In this document: positions 29,341 through 38,185 of the stretch, in pieces | How the letters are laid out: each line of letters opens with the position of its first letter | How positions within the stretch are numbered: position 1 is the first letter of the stretch | From: an uncultured Bacteroidota bacterium | GTDB lineage: Bacteria > Bacteroidota > Bacteroidia > UBA4408 | Assembly: GCA_903840505.1 (NCBI GenBank) | Contig: CAIMGI010000188.1 | Location: forward strand, 1-47,640 | Length of the DNA stretch: 47,640 nucleotides | Direction of reading: 5' to 3' | The notes under the pieces: generated by a model | Databases searched by the model: none | What the model was told of the DNA's origin: nothing | What the model saw: the letters and a program-made list of their open reading frames with translations, nothing else | Program-made: the position numbers and the translations under genes

Positions 29341-31710
29341 TTAAAACTCAATCCTATACCCTCCATAAGGAAATAAGCCCAATTGGTATTCTGTAACCAA
29401 AACATCTTTAGGCGCATTGTAACTTTGTTGCAAAATGTTTTTGGTGTTTAAAATATTATCGGCACTAATGAATATACTTTGCGATGTTTTTTTCTTGTTA
29501 ATTTTCAAGGATAATTTTAAATCTACCCGAAAATAATCTTTGTATTGTTTGCTGTAGGAATTGGTGTAATCGTAAACAGCAGCACCTGCCAATTGCGATG
29601 CCGCTTCATCAATGGGAATATAACGGTTGCCGCCAATACGGGTTACTTTCCCATCAATTGCCAATACCTTGTTTTGATTTTTTATTGGAATCTCAACTCC
29701 CCCTAATACATTAAAAGCGTAGTTGCCGCTAAAGGCAGTATAGCGTTCAATGCCATCGCTACCTATGTATTTTGATTCGAAAAAGGAGCTTGTGAACAGG
29801 AAGTAAAAATTGTGACTAAAAAACTTTTCGAAGGTGAATTCTATCCCGTAATTTTTCCCGCTTCCTTTGTTTGTTAAACTATCAACATAGGGTATACCGC
29901 TTAAATCACTTCCTGCATTTAAAACGGAAAATGAACTTGATCTTTGTTCTACTCCGGCTCTGTCAATCCATTGGTAGTATGTTTCTGACTTGAATCGGAA
30001 ATTGTTTCCGATTACTTGGTCGTACCCAACAATAACGTGTTGTGATTGTGTAAACCCAATGTTTTCATTGGTCGCATTGTAATTACCAGTATTTATGTCG
30101 AAGGTTTTAAAATAGTAGTAAACGAGTGGTTGCATTTGGTTGTGCAGTCCATAGCCAACACTCAGTGTTTTTTTTGCTGACATTAGGTATTTAAAACCAA
30201 GTCGGGGTTCAGTTGCATTGGAGTTGTTGAATAAAAATTGTTGGAAATGTACTCCGGCATTCGAAACAATTTTTTCGCTGATACGCCATTGCCAATGCAC
30301 ATAGGATTGTACAAATCCTGTGTTTTTTTGTTCCTGAAATGGACTTATGTTTTGTTTGTATCTGCGCGAATAAAAAGTGGTATTGTAATCGAAAAACATT
30401 GCCGAATAATTTACTCCAGCCTTTATTAAATTACGTCCGTTTATTTTATGACTCAGTGTATAATCCGCTTGGTATTGCCAGTCTTTATTATTGTCTTCGT
30501 AGGTCCGGAATTTTTCTTTTGTGACAGAAAGTGTATCAATTTGTCCTAAAAATGTATTGCCGGTAGCGGCAAGTGTAAGTTTGCCCGAAGTGCGCGTATT
30601 AAATATATAGATGTTTGAAATTCCAGCAGCACCCATCGAAGAGCCATAGATTAAATCTTCACCAGAGTCGACAAAATTCCAATCACTTTGTTTTTTTTCA
30701 CTATCCAATAATTCAATAAAACTCTTACCGCCCACACCCCAAATCGCAAATATTCCTGCTTTGCTTGTAGGAATGTTTATTTTAAAAGAACAATCTTGGT
30801 ATCTTGGAATTCCCGAAACGCCAAAGCTTATTCCAATTAAATTAAATACCTCTAATGTTGAATAGCGGTAATTAAAAATATAGGAGGCGTTGCTTTTTTT
30901 ACTAAACGGGCCTTCCGCGCCCAATTCAAATCCATTTATTCCAAGTTGAGCAATGTATTCCCGCTTTTCATTATTTCCATTGCGCAGTTTTAAATCGAAT
31001 ACAGCAGCATTTTTATTGCCGTACTCTGAAGGAAATGCACCCGTTAGAAAATCGGAATTGCTAAGTACATTATTATTTAAAATACTAATTGGTCCTCCGG
31101 TTGCACCTTGTGAAGCAAAGTGATTAGGATTGGGAATGGCTACACCTTCTAATCTCCATAAAACTCCTAAAGGAGAGTTTCCTCTTACAATAATATCGTT
31201 GCGTGCATCGTTTCCACTTGAAACACCTGCATAATTTGCAACCATTTTGCTCGGATCGCCACGAGTGCCTGCATACCTGTTTGTTTCTTCGCTGTTGAAA
31301 CTTCGAGCACTGATACTCGTCATTTCATTGTTGGCCTTTGTTTTATCTTTTTCTGCAACAATTTCAACGGTTTTTGTAGCGTAAAACTTTTCTTTCATTT
31401 CTATTGTTAGCACAATTTCTTTTGCGGAAGTAACAATAATATTATTCATAAAAATATCTTCATAGCCCAAAAGCGATATTTTTAAAGTCTGCCTACCAAC
31501 CGCAATATTTTCAATCCTGAATTTCCCTTCTGTATCGGACGAAGTGCCTTGTTGGGGTGAAGTGTTTAAAATAACAATAGCAGCTCCCGGAATAGGTGTT
31601 TTTGAATCTATATCCACAATTTTACCGCGTATAGTTTGGGTATAAGTTTGTGTAAACGCATAATCGCTTAAAAAAATGAATAGGAGCAAAAAAAGTGCTT
31701 TGCGAATCAT
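29341..31710 (-). CDS. TonB-dependent receptor with N-terminal carboxypeptidase-like regulatory domain
   Basis: Signal peptide; TIRGKIVDIDSKTPIPGAAIVILNTSPQQGTSSDTEGKFRIENIAVGRQTLKISLLGYE; plug DIIVRGNSPLGVLWRLEGVAIPNPNHF; beta-barrel to YRIEF C-terminus. Confidence 0.92.
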   Translation of the reverse strand: MIRKALFLLLFIFLSDYAFTQTYTQTIRGKIVDIDSKTPIPGAAIVILNTSPQQGTSSDTEGKFRIENIAVGRQTLKISLLGYEDIFMNNIIVTSAKEIVLTIEMKEKFYATKTVEIVAEKDKTKANNEMTSISARSFNSEETNRYAGTRGDPSKMVANYAGVSSGNDARNDIIVRGNSPLGVLWRLEGVAIPNPNHFASQGATGGPISILNNNVLSNSDFLTGAFPSEYGNKNAAVFDLKLRNGNNEKREYIAQLGINGFELGAEGPFSKKSNASYIFNYRYSTLEVFNLIGISFGVSGIPRYQDCSFKINIPTSKAGIFAIWGVGGKSFIELLDSEKKQSDWNFVDSGEDLIYGSSMGAAGISNIYIFNTRTSGKLTLAATGNTFLGQIDTLSVTKEKFRTYEDNNKDWQYQADYTLSHKINGRNLIKAGVNYSAMFFDYNTTFYSRRYKQNISPFQEQKNTGFVQSYVHWQWRISEKIVSNAGVHFQQFLFNNSNATEPRLGFKYLMSAKKTLSVGYGLHNQMQPLVYYYFKTFDINTGNYNATNENIGFTQSQHVIVGYDQVIGNNFRFKSETYYQWIDRAGVEQRSSSFSVLNAGSDLSGIPYVDSLTNKGSGKNYGIEFTFEKFFSHNFYFLFTSSFFESKYIGSDGIERYTAFSGNYAFNVLGGVEIPIKNQNKVLAIDGKVTRIGGNRYIPIDEAASQLAGAAVYDYTNSYSKQYKDYFRVDLKLSLKINKKKTSQSIFISADNILNTKNILQQSYNAPKDVLVTEYQLGLFPYGGYRIEF

Positions 31711-31778
31711 TTTGCAAAGATACAATTCTGTTTAAGATTGTTTTGTTTTTAGTATTTTCGTGGACCAATAGGAAAGAA

Positions 31779-32555
31779 TTGAAAGATAAGATAAAAATAT
31801 CCGTTGTTGAGTATTTGAATGCAACTCCTTTTGTATACGGATTGTTGAATAGTGGGTGTTTAAATACAGATGATGTTCAAATTGACTTGGATATACCTTC
31901 GGTATGTGCAAAAAAACTGGTTGATAGAACAGTTGATATAGGCTTGGTTCCTGTGGCCATCATACCAAAGTTGAAAGAACATTATATATTAACAGATTAT
32001 TGTATTGGTGCTGATGGAAAAGTTAATTCGGTGTTGTTATTAAGTAATGTTCCAATGGAGAATATTAAAACAATTTTACTTGATTTTCATTCAAGAACTT
32101 CGGTAGCGCTTACGCGAATTTTGGCAGCCAAATTGTGGAACATTTCTCCTGAATGGAAAAATGCGGAAGAAGGTTTTATTGCATCTATTCACAATGAAAC
32201 TGCGGGAGTTGTAATAGGAGACAGGGCATTGGCAATAAAGGATAATTACAGATATTGTTATGACCTTTCTGAAGAGTGGAGAACACTAACCGATTTACCT
32301 TTTGTTTTTGCTTGTTGGGTTGCAAACAAAAAATTATCCGAAGATTTTACCCTTGCTTTTTCCAAAGCAATTGAATTCGGGATGAAGAATAAACAAAAAG
32401 TAATAGATGAAATTGTAAAAAGCGGCAAATACACCTTTGATGTGGATGAATACCTTAATCATTATATCCAATTTAATTTGGATGAGGATAAGAAAAAGGG
32501 CTTGAGTTTGTTTTTAGACTATTTAAAGGACTTAACCCCTATCCTTCAAAAATAA
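31779..32555 (+). CDS. mqnA: Chorismate dehydratase MqnA (futalosine menaquinone pathway)
   Basis: KIKISVVEYLNATPFVYGLL...VDIGLVPVAIIPKL...YCIGADGKVNSVLLLSNVP...IILLDFHSRTSVALTRILA: MqnA/MqnD family. The 31695 start adds an unlikely extension; TTG at 31779 is favoured. Confidence 0.85.
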   Translation: MKDKIKISVVEYLNATPFVYGLLNSGCLNTDDVQIDLDIPSVCAKKLVDRTVDIGLVPVAIIPKLKEHYILTDYCIGADGKVNSVLLLSNVPMENIKTILLDFHSRTSVALTRILAAKLWNISPEWKNAEEGFIASIHNETAGVVIGDRALAIKDNYRYCYDLSEEWRTLTDLPFVFACWVANKKLSEDFTLAFSKAIEFGMKNKQKVIDEIVKSGKYTFDVDEYLNHYIQFNLDEDKKKGLSLFLDYLKDLTPILQK

Positions 32556-33276
32556 AATTATTGCAATAATCGGGTGAGTCCCAAAAGTTTTCGCCAATAC
32601 TTACTTGGTGTTTTTTTGCGTTAAATTCTTCAATCGGTAATACTTCATTTTTTGAAATAAAATAACCTTTGTATCCAATTTGCTTGAGGTAATTAAAAGT
32701 TGCCATCATTTTATCTTCGCTGGTATGTCGTGCTTCGCACTCAAAGAGTATGTTTGGTTTGTGTTTCCTTAATGTGTTTTCAGCACCGGTTAATACTTCG
32801 AGTTCATATCCTTCCACATCAATTTTTAGGAATTGTGGTTGAATGTTTTTTGCACCGCAATAGTTATCCAGAGTAGTAACGGCAATGCTTACACTATCGC
32901 ATTTCTCATTGACAGGTTTGTCTGTATTAAAAGTTGCACCGGGAGATGTTTTTTTGCTGCCAACAGGAATAAATAAATCCAATGTGCCATTGGTGTTGGA
33001 TAGTCCCATATTTTCAATGGTAATATTTTTATAGCCAAACAATCCAATGCAATTTTTTAGATAATTGGCTAAAATTGGTTGTGGTTCAAAAGCGAATACT
33101 TGACCTGTTGTAGTAACTTTTTTTTGCATCCAATATAAGTAGGCGCCTTTATGACAGCCAATGTCAATTACAGTAGCACCTGAATTTATATGAGTGAGTA
33201 AGTAATTTATTTCAGTTTTATCGTGACTAAATCGGTATTTAAAAGCGCGATAAATGAATTTTAATTTTTCAATCAT
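32539..33276 (-). CDS. FkbM family methyltransferase
   Basis: GATVIDIGCHKGAYLYWMQKKVTTTGQVFAFEPQPILANYLKNCI...FLKIDVEGYELEVLTGAENTLRKHKPNILFECE: canonical FkbM motifs. Confidence 0.95.
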   Translation of the reverse strand: MIEKLKFIYRAFKYRFSHDKTEINYLLTHINSGATVIDIGCHKGAYLYWMQKKVTTTGQVFAFEPQPILANYLKNCIGLFGYKNITIENMGLSNTNGTLDLFIPVGSKKTSPGATFNTDKPVNEKCDSVSIAVTTLDNYCGAKNIQPQFLKIDVEGYELEVLTGAENTLRKHKPNILFECEARHTSEDKMMATFNYLKQIGYKGYFISKNEVLPIEEFNAKKHQVSIGENFWDSPDYCNNFIFEG

Positions 33277-34418
33277 TACGCAATCACCTTGAGGGTGTTT
33301 TTAATAAGGATGGCTTTTGCTTTCGCTAAATGGATATGCTCATCCACAACAGTAACGTGTCCCATTTTTCGGAAGGGTTTGGTTGTTTTTTTTCCGTATA
33401 AATGTATGTGTGCACCTTTTATTTTTAGCACTTCTTCCAAGCCTTCATATTGAGCATTTCCTTCGTAACCCTTTTCTCCTAACAAGTTTATCATAACACT
33501 CGGAAGAATGATTTCCGTATTCCCCAAAGGTAAATCCAATATTGCCCTTAAGTGTTGCTCGTATTGCGATGTGTAATTTCCTTCAATTGTCTGATGTCCG
33601 CTATTGTGTGGGCGAGGAGCAATTTCATTCACGAGCACTTCATCATTTTGGGTGACAAACATTTCAACAGCGAGTATTCCCACGATGCCTAATTTTTTGG
33701 CAATATCGTAGGCAATTTGTTGTGCTTTTTCTTCAACTTCAACACTGTGAGATGCCGGTGAAAATAGAAACTCGACTAAATTGGCTTCAGGATTAAAGTC
33801 GCATTCAACAGAAGGAAATGTTTTAATTTCTCCTTGCTGATTTCGGGCAACAATAACCGATATTTCTTTTTTGAAGTCTACCAATTTTTCTAACACGGAT
33901 GGGGCATCAAAAGCATCATTTAGTTTTGTGGGGTCGCTTAATTTAACAACACCCTTACCATCGTAACCTCCCTTTCTTAGTTTTTGAAAAAAGGGGAATT
34001 TGTTTGCGTGTGTAGCAATATCAGATTTCCTTTCTATCAAATAATATTCGGGTGTGGGTATATCATTATCAGCGTAAAATTGTTTTTGAAGTCCTTTATC
34101 TTGTATCATTTTTAATACAGAAGGTTGAGGGAAAACAAGTACACCTTCTTCTTCTAATTTCATCAATGCTTCTACATTTACGTGTTCAATCTCAATGGTA
34201 AGCATATTCACTTGTTTGCCAAAAGCATACACAGTATCGTAATCATTTAAGCTTCCAACAGTGAAGTTACTTGCAATATCTTTACAAGGTGCATTGCTGT
34301 CGGGGTCAAGACTACTAATATGTATGTTATAATTTATTGCTTGTTGTATAAGCATACGTCCAAGCTGCCCTCCTCCAAGTATTCCCAATTTAAAATTGCC
34401 ATAAAAATCTGTTTGCAT
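33276..34418 (-). CDS. purK: 5-(carboxyamino)imidazole ribonucleotide synthase
   Basis: KLGILGGGQLGRMLIQQAINYNIHISSLDPD..., FPFFQKLRKGGYDGKGVVKL, LVNEIAPRPHNSGHQTIEGNYTSQYEQHLRAI. Start at MQTDF avoids overlap with the upstream gene. Confidence 0.96.
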   Translation of the reverse strand: MQTDFYGNFKLGILGGGQLGRMLIQQAINYNIHISSLDPDSNAPCKDIASNFTVGSLNDYDTVYAFGKQVNMLTIEIEHVNVEALMKLEEEGVLVFPQPSVLKMIQDKGLQKQFYADNDIPTPEYYLIERKSDIATHANKFPFFQKLRKGGYDGKGVVKLSDPTKLNDAFDAPSVLEKLVDFKKEISVIVARNQQGEIKTFPSVECDFNPEANLVEFLFSPASHSVEVEEKAQQIAYDIAKKLGIVGILAVEMFVTQNDEVLVNEIAPRPHNSGHQTIEGNYTSQYEQHLRAILDLPLGNTEIILPSVMINLLGEKGYEGNAQYEGLEEVLKIKGAHIHLYGKKTTKPFRKMGHVTVVDEHIHLAKAKAILIKNTLKVIA

Positions 34419-34428
34419 ATTCTCTTTG

Positions 34429-35157
34429 TTATTTTCTTCCAATGCCAACATTGATTCCAATTTGAAATCGGGTTGGTCTGTTTATATTTTTAAATAAATC
34501 GTCAGGGTTGTTTTGAGGCGGGTTATTTGCCGTTTGAAGCACGCCTGTTTTTTTAAACTGACTTGTTGTTAAATGATCGTACCAAGCATAATTTTTATAA
34601 CCGTAAGCAACAAACATATCTACCGCATATTTTTTATTTACAAAAAACTGGTAGCCCCAATGTAAGTCGATGTTTAAATAACGAGCCAACAAATATCTAT
34701 TTGCTTTCATATATTTTTCGGGTGCTATTCTCGCGTATGCCCAAGAAATATGAGGAGCTAGATAAGCACCGTTGGGTGAATATTTTTTGCCGTTATAGTA
34801 GAATTTATACCAGCCTTGCAAGCGAATTCCTTTTATGATGTATTTTCCGAAACCAGGATTTTGTGCTCTTGCATATGCCTCTACAACCGAAAATACCGGA
34901 CTTTTTCCTAAATAGGAGATACCAATTTGCGAGGATTGTTTGGGAGTAGTTGTAAACTCACAAATCCAACGAAATTCGGCAGTAAAGGGTATAACTCCCC
35001 AAAGAATAGGGAAGGGGCTGCTTTTAAAAACATAATTTGGTCGTTGGGGTGAAATGATTTTGCTTGGAATACTATCTCTCTTCGTTGCCAAGCAAATTGA
35101 AACGGAACAAATAAGTGATAATAGAATAATTCTTTTTGCTAAATACATTGTTATCAC
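34429..35157 (-). CDS. DUF3575-like outer-membrane/secreted protein
   Basis: Signal peptide; NYVFKSSPFPILWGVIPFTAEFRWICEFTTTPKQSSQIGISYLGKSP...GYQFFVNKKYAVDMFVAYGYKNYAWYD; ends FQIGINVGIGRK, typical of DUF3575-like small barrels. Confidence 0.55.
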   Translation of the reverse strand: MITMYLAKRIILLSLICSVSICLATKRDSIPSKIISPQRPNYVFKSSPFPILWGVIPFTAEFRWICEFTTTPKQSSQIGISYLGKSPVFSVVEAYARAQNPGFGKYIIKGIRLQGWYKFYYNGKKYSPNGAYLAPHISWAYARIAPEKYMKANRYLLARYLNIDLHWGYQFFVNKKYAVDMFVAYGYKNYAWYDHLTTSQFKKTGVLQTANNPPQNNPDDLFKNINRPTRFQIGINVGIGRK

Positions 35158-35220
35158 AAAGATAAGTTTCTTTTGCTGTATTTTTTTATGACCTAACTAT
35201 TTTGATAACAGAGCTTTGTT

Positions 35221-35268
35221 AAAAAGAATCGGGCGTTTTGGATTTAGCCAAAACGCCCGATTCTTTTT
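35221..35268. terminator. Strong bidirectional Rho-independent-type terminator
   Basis: Perfect 21-bp inverted repeat AAAAAGAATCGGGCGTTTTGG-ATTTAG-CCAAAACGCCCGATTCTTTTT, directly after the gdh stop; A/T tracts on both ends. Confidence 0.92.
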
Positions 35269-35281
35269 AATTTACTCTTGT

Positions 35282-36562
35282 TTAATAATTGCCTTTGGCT
35301 TTTATTCCTTTTGCAATTTTATCCATTGAGTATACATAAGCTGCAATACGTAAAGATACTTTATGCAGTTCGGAAGTGTTCCAAATATTGTTAAAAGCTT
35401 TTATCATTGAAGTTTCTGCTTTAGCATTTACCTCTTCTTCACTCCAGTAATAACCTCCTCTGTTTTGTACCCACTCAAAATAAGATACAGTAACACCACC
35501 ACCATTTGCCAATACATCCGGAACAATAATAATTCCTTTTGAATTTAATATTTCATCAGCACCAGCTGTAGTAGGACCATTTGCTCCTTCAACAATTAAT
35601 TTGGCTTTTATATCAGCAGCATTTTCTGCTGTAATCTGATTCTCCATAGCACAAGGAGCAAGTAAATCAACGTTGCAGGTTAAAACTTCTGCATTTGTAA
35701 TCAATGTGCCTTTGTTGTATCCTGATAAAACACCTTTGTTACTGTCGCGGTAAGCAATTGCATCTGCAATATCAAATCCTTTCTCGTTATAAAATGCAGC
35801 AGTATGGTCAGATATTGCTACAATTTTCACACCTTTTCTGCTTAACTGTTTTGCTGAGATAGAACCTACGTTACCAAAACCTTGAACAGCTGCAGTACAC
35901 TTTGTAGGATCCATTTTCATTTTTTTCATTGCTTCAACAGCCGATACCATTACACCTAAACCTGTTGCCTCTGCTCTTCCCAATGAACCACCTAAGTTAA
36001 CAGGCTTTCCTGTTACTACTCCCGGTGTATATTCTCCTTTAATACGAGAATATTCATCTACTATCCAAGCCATTTCTTGTGGACCTGTTCCCATATCGGG
36101 AGCGGGAATATCTTTGTCTAAGCCAAATACATCGTACATAGCACGTGTATATGCTCTTGTCAATCTCTCCAATTCACCTTTGCTCATTTTAGAAGGATTA
36201 CAAGTAATACCTCCTTTTGCTCCTCCATAAGGAATATCAGCAATGGCACATTTCCAAGCCATCCAAGCAGCAAGTGCTTTTACTTCATCTAAATTTACAT
36301 CCATTGAATAACGGATACCTCCTTTTGAAGGTCCCATAATAGTTGAGTGAACTATTCTATATCCCTCAAATACTTGAATCTTACCATTGTCCATCAATAT
36401 GGGTAAACTAACAACAACTTGTTTAACCGGTGATTTAAGAATGTTGTACGTGTCATCGTCCAAGTTAAGGATTTTTGCTGCTACATTGAAGCGTGAAAGC
36501 ATTGCTTCAAATGGGTTTGTTGAATCTTTTGTCATTTTTAATTCTTTGGTTTCTGTTGCCAT
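35282..36562 (-). CDS. gdhA: Glu/Leu/Phe/Val dehydrogenase (glutamate dehydrogenase)
   Basis: VVSLPILMDNGKIQVFEGYRIVHSTIMGPSKGGIRYSMDVNLDEVKALAAWMAWKCAIADIPYGGAKGGITCNP, AAVQGFGNVGS, VEGANGPTT, PDVLANGGGVTVSYFEWVQN. Confidence 0.96.
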   Translation of the reverse strand: MATETKELKMTKDSTNPFEAMLSRFNVAAKILNLDDDTYNILKSPVKQVVVSLPILMDNGKIQVFEGYRIVHSTIMGPSKGGIRYSMDVNLDEVKALAAWMAWKCAIADIPYGGAKGGITCNPSKMSKGELERLTRAYTRAMYDVFGLDKDIPAPDMGTGPQEMAWIVDEYSRIKGEYTPGVVTGKPVNLGGSLGRAEATGLGVMVSAVEAMKKMKMDPTKCTAAVQGFGNVGSISAKQLSRKGVKIVAISDHTAAFYNEKGFDIADAIAYRDSNKGVLSGYNKGTLITNAEVLTCNVDLLAPCAMENQITAENAADIKAKLIVEGANGPTTAGADEILNSKGIIIVPDVLANGGGVTVSYFEWVQNRGGYYWSEEEVNAKAETSMIKAFNNIWNTSELHKVSLRIAAYVYSMDKIAKGIKAKGNY

Positions 36563-36590
36563 ATCTTTCTTGTTTTCTATAAACAGAGAG

Positions 36591-36621
36591 CGAAATTATA
36601 AAAAGATATATTTACAGCAAA
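36591..36621 (-). promoter_or_regulatory. Putative Bacteroidota-type promoter for gdhA
   Basis: On the minus strand: TTTG (36621-36618), 19-bp spacer, TAATTTCG (36598-36591), one mismatch to TAnnTTTG; 28 bp before the gdhA ATG. Confidence 0.5.
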
Positions 36622-36676
36622 TTATTATAGATGAAATGTGTGTTTTTAAACATTAACCTTGCTTTTATCACTTCTA

Positions 36677-37390
36677 TTACTTTGAAATGTAATATTCTGT
36701 ATGTTCTTTGTAGCACCTTGATACCGCTTCGAATAATTCATAATCATTGCTGGATAAGATAAAGAAATCATTCAATTTGCAGTATTCTCTAAAAATTTGC
36801 AAGGTAATTTTTTGGTCGCCTGTTATTTTGCGCAGTGTTTCATCGCTTAATTTTCTTTGAACAGCTTCTTCGAGCAATAAGTTATCATACAATTCCCCCA
36901 ATTTTTTGAGACTTTTCCCTTTTTTGCTGAATTCATAGTATAGCGCTGTGATGGGGCTTCCAATAGTATATTGAGGGACGGAGCGAAGAATGTTATCGTA
37001 ATATTTTTTTTCATTTACGGTAAAATCACCTGATCGAACAGTCATTTCATTGAGTGCGTATGATTTTGCACTGAGAATTATTTTCAACTGTAATGAATTG
37101 TTTTCAATTTTATGGGCATAATCCGAAATTCTTAATTTATAAGGTTTATAACCCAAGTGTGAAAATAATAATGAGTCGTTATAACGCACATCCATTTCAA
37201 AAGTACCGGTTGAAGAAACAACAATTCCTTAGTTTCTAACTCTGTTAAGTGCATATGCAAAGGGAACAGGTGTTACGCTGTCCTTGTCAACAACAATACC
37301 CGAAATATGTATTGTTTCCTGCGCTTTGCTTTGAAGGAATAAAAAGGAAAAAAGGAATAACGTTGTAATTATTTTTAGTACGTTACCCAT
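36677..37390 (-). pseudogene. Carboxypeptidase-like regulatory domain protein interrupted by one in-frame TAA
   Basis: ATG at 37390: MGNVLKIITTLFLFSFLFLQSKAQETIHISGIVVDKDSVTPVPFAYALNRVRN-*-GIVVSSTGTFEMDVRYNDSLLFSHLGYKPYKLRISDY...; frame is continuous through the stop at 37229-37231 (238 codons total). Confidence 0.82.
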
Positions 37391-37413
37391 CTTTTATTTT
37401 TAGATTAAGACTA

Positions 37414-38025
37414 TTATGCGGTACAAGGTTTACGCATATCAATAAAAGTGATATACCACTTATCTTCAATTTTAGAAAAATAATAGCGATAATTTGCTGT
37501 ATTAATAACCGTTTTAACAATTGTTTGAGCCAATTTACTTATTTGATCTTTTTCTTCTTGACTTAAATTTGTTGCAGTCCAAATTTTTTCATCTTTAAAA
37601 GTATTTACTTCTTCAGTATAACAGCCTCTTTTTGTATAAAATCCTGCGGAATCAGAATGAACAGTCGGAAGTTCTTCTTCTATCATTTGTAAACCTATTT
37701 TTGTTTTATTGATATCAAAAATCGATTTTTTTTCCATAGAACTTCTAAATGTAGAAATGTCGGTTACTTTCTCAAACTTAAGCATCGCACCTGACGATTC
37801 AACAATATACAATCCGTGTTGTGGATGAATGAAGGAATTGAATATGGTTGAGTTGTCATCTAATATGGAAGAGAAGAATTCGCTGTAAACATCTTTGAAA
37901 TCTTTAACTGTATTTGAATCCGCACCGTTTGTGCTATTGCTTGTTGCATTCTCGGATGATTGGTTTTGGTTACCACAAGAGCTTAACAACACTATTATTG
38001 AAAATAAATAAACTACTTTTTTCAT
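37414..38025 (-). CDS. Hypothetical lipoprotein
   Basis: MKKVVYLFSIIVLLSSCGNQNQ lipobox; soluble 200-aa body; no family recognised. Confidence 0.75.
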   Translation of the reverse strand: MKKVVYLFSIIVLLSSCGNQNQSSENATSNSTNGADSNTVKDFKDVYSEFFSSILDDNSTIFNSFIHPQHGLYIVESSGAMLKFEKVTDISTFRSSMEKKSIFDINKTKIGLQMIEEELPTVHSDSAGFYTKRGCYTEEVNTFKDEKIWTATNLSQEEKDQISKLAQTIVKTVINTANYRYYFSKIEDKWYITFIDMRKPCTA

Positions 38026-38185
38026 AAGATTCACTTTAATTTATACTAAAATTAAAAATAAAATAATCAATTTAATACAAAACATACAAATTAACATATT
38101 TTAGAGACCATATAAGCTAACTCTTAGACAAATAAAAGCGTGTAAAAGTTACAGGTGCTTAAAAATAAACTCAAATAAGAAGAAA

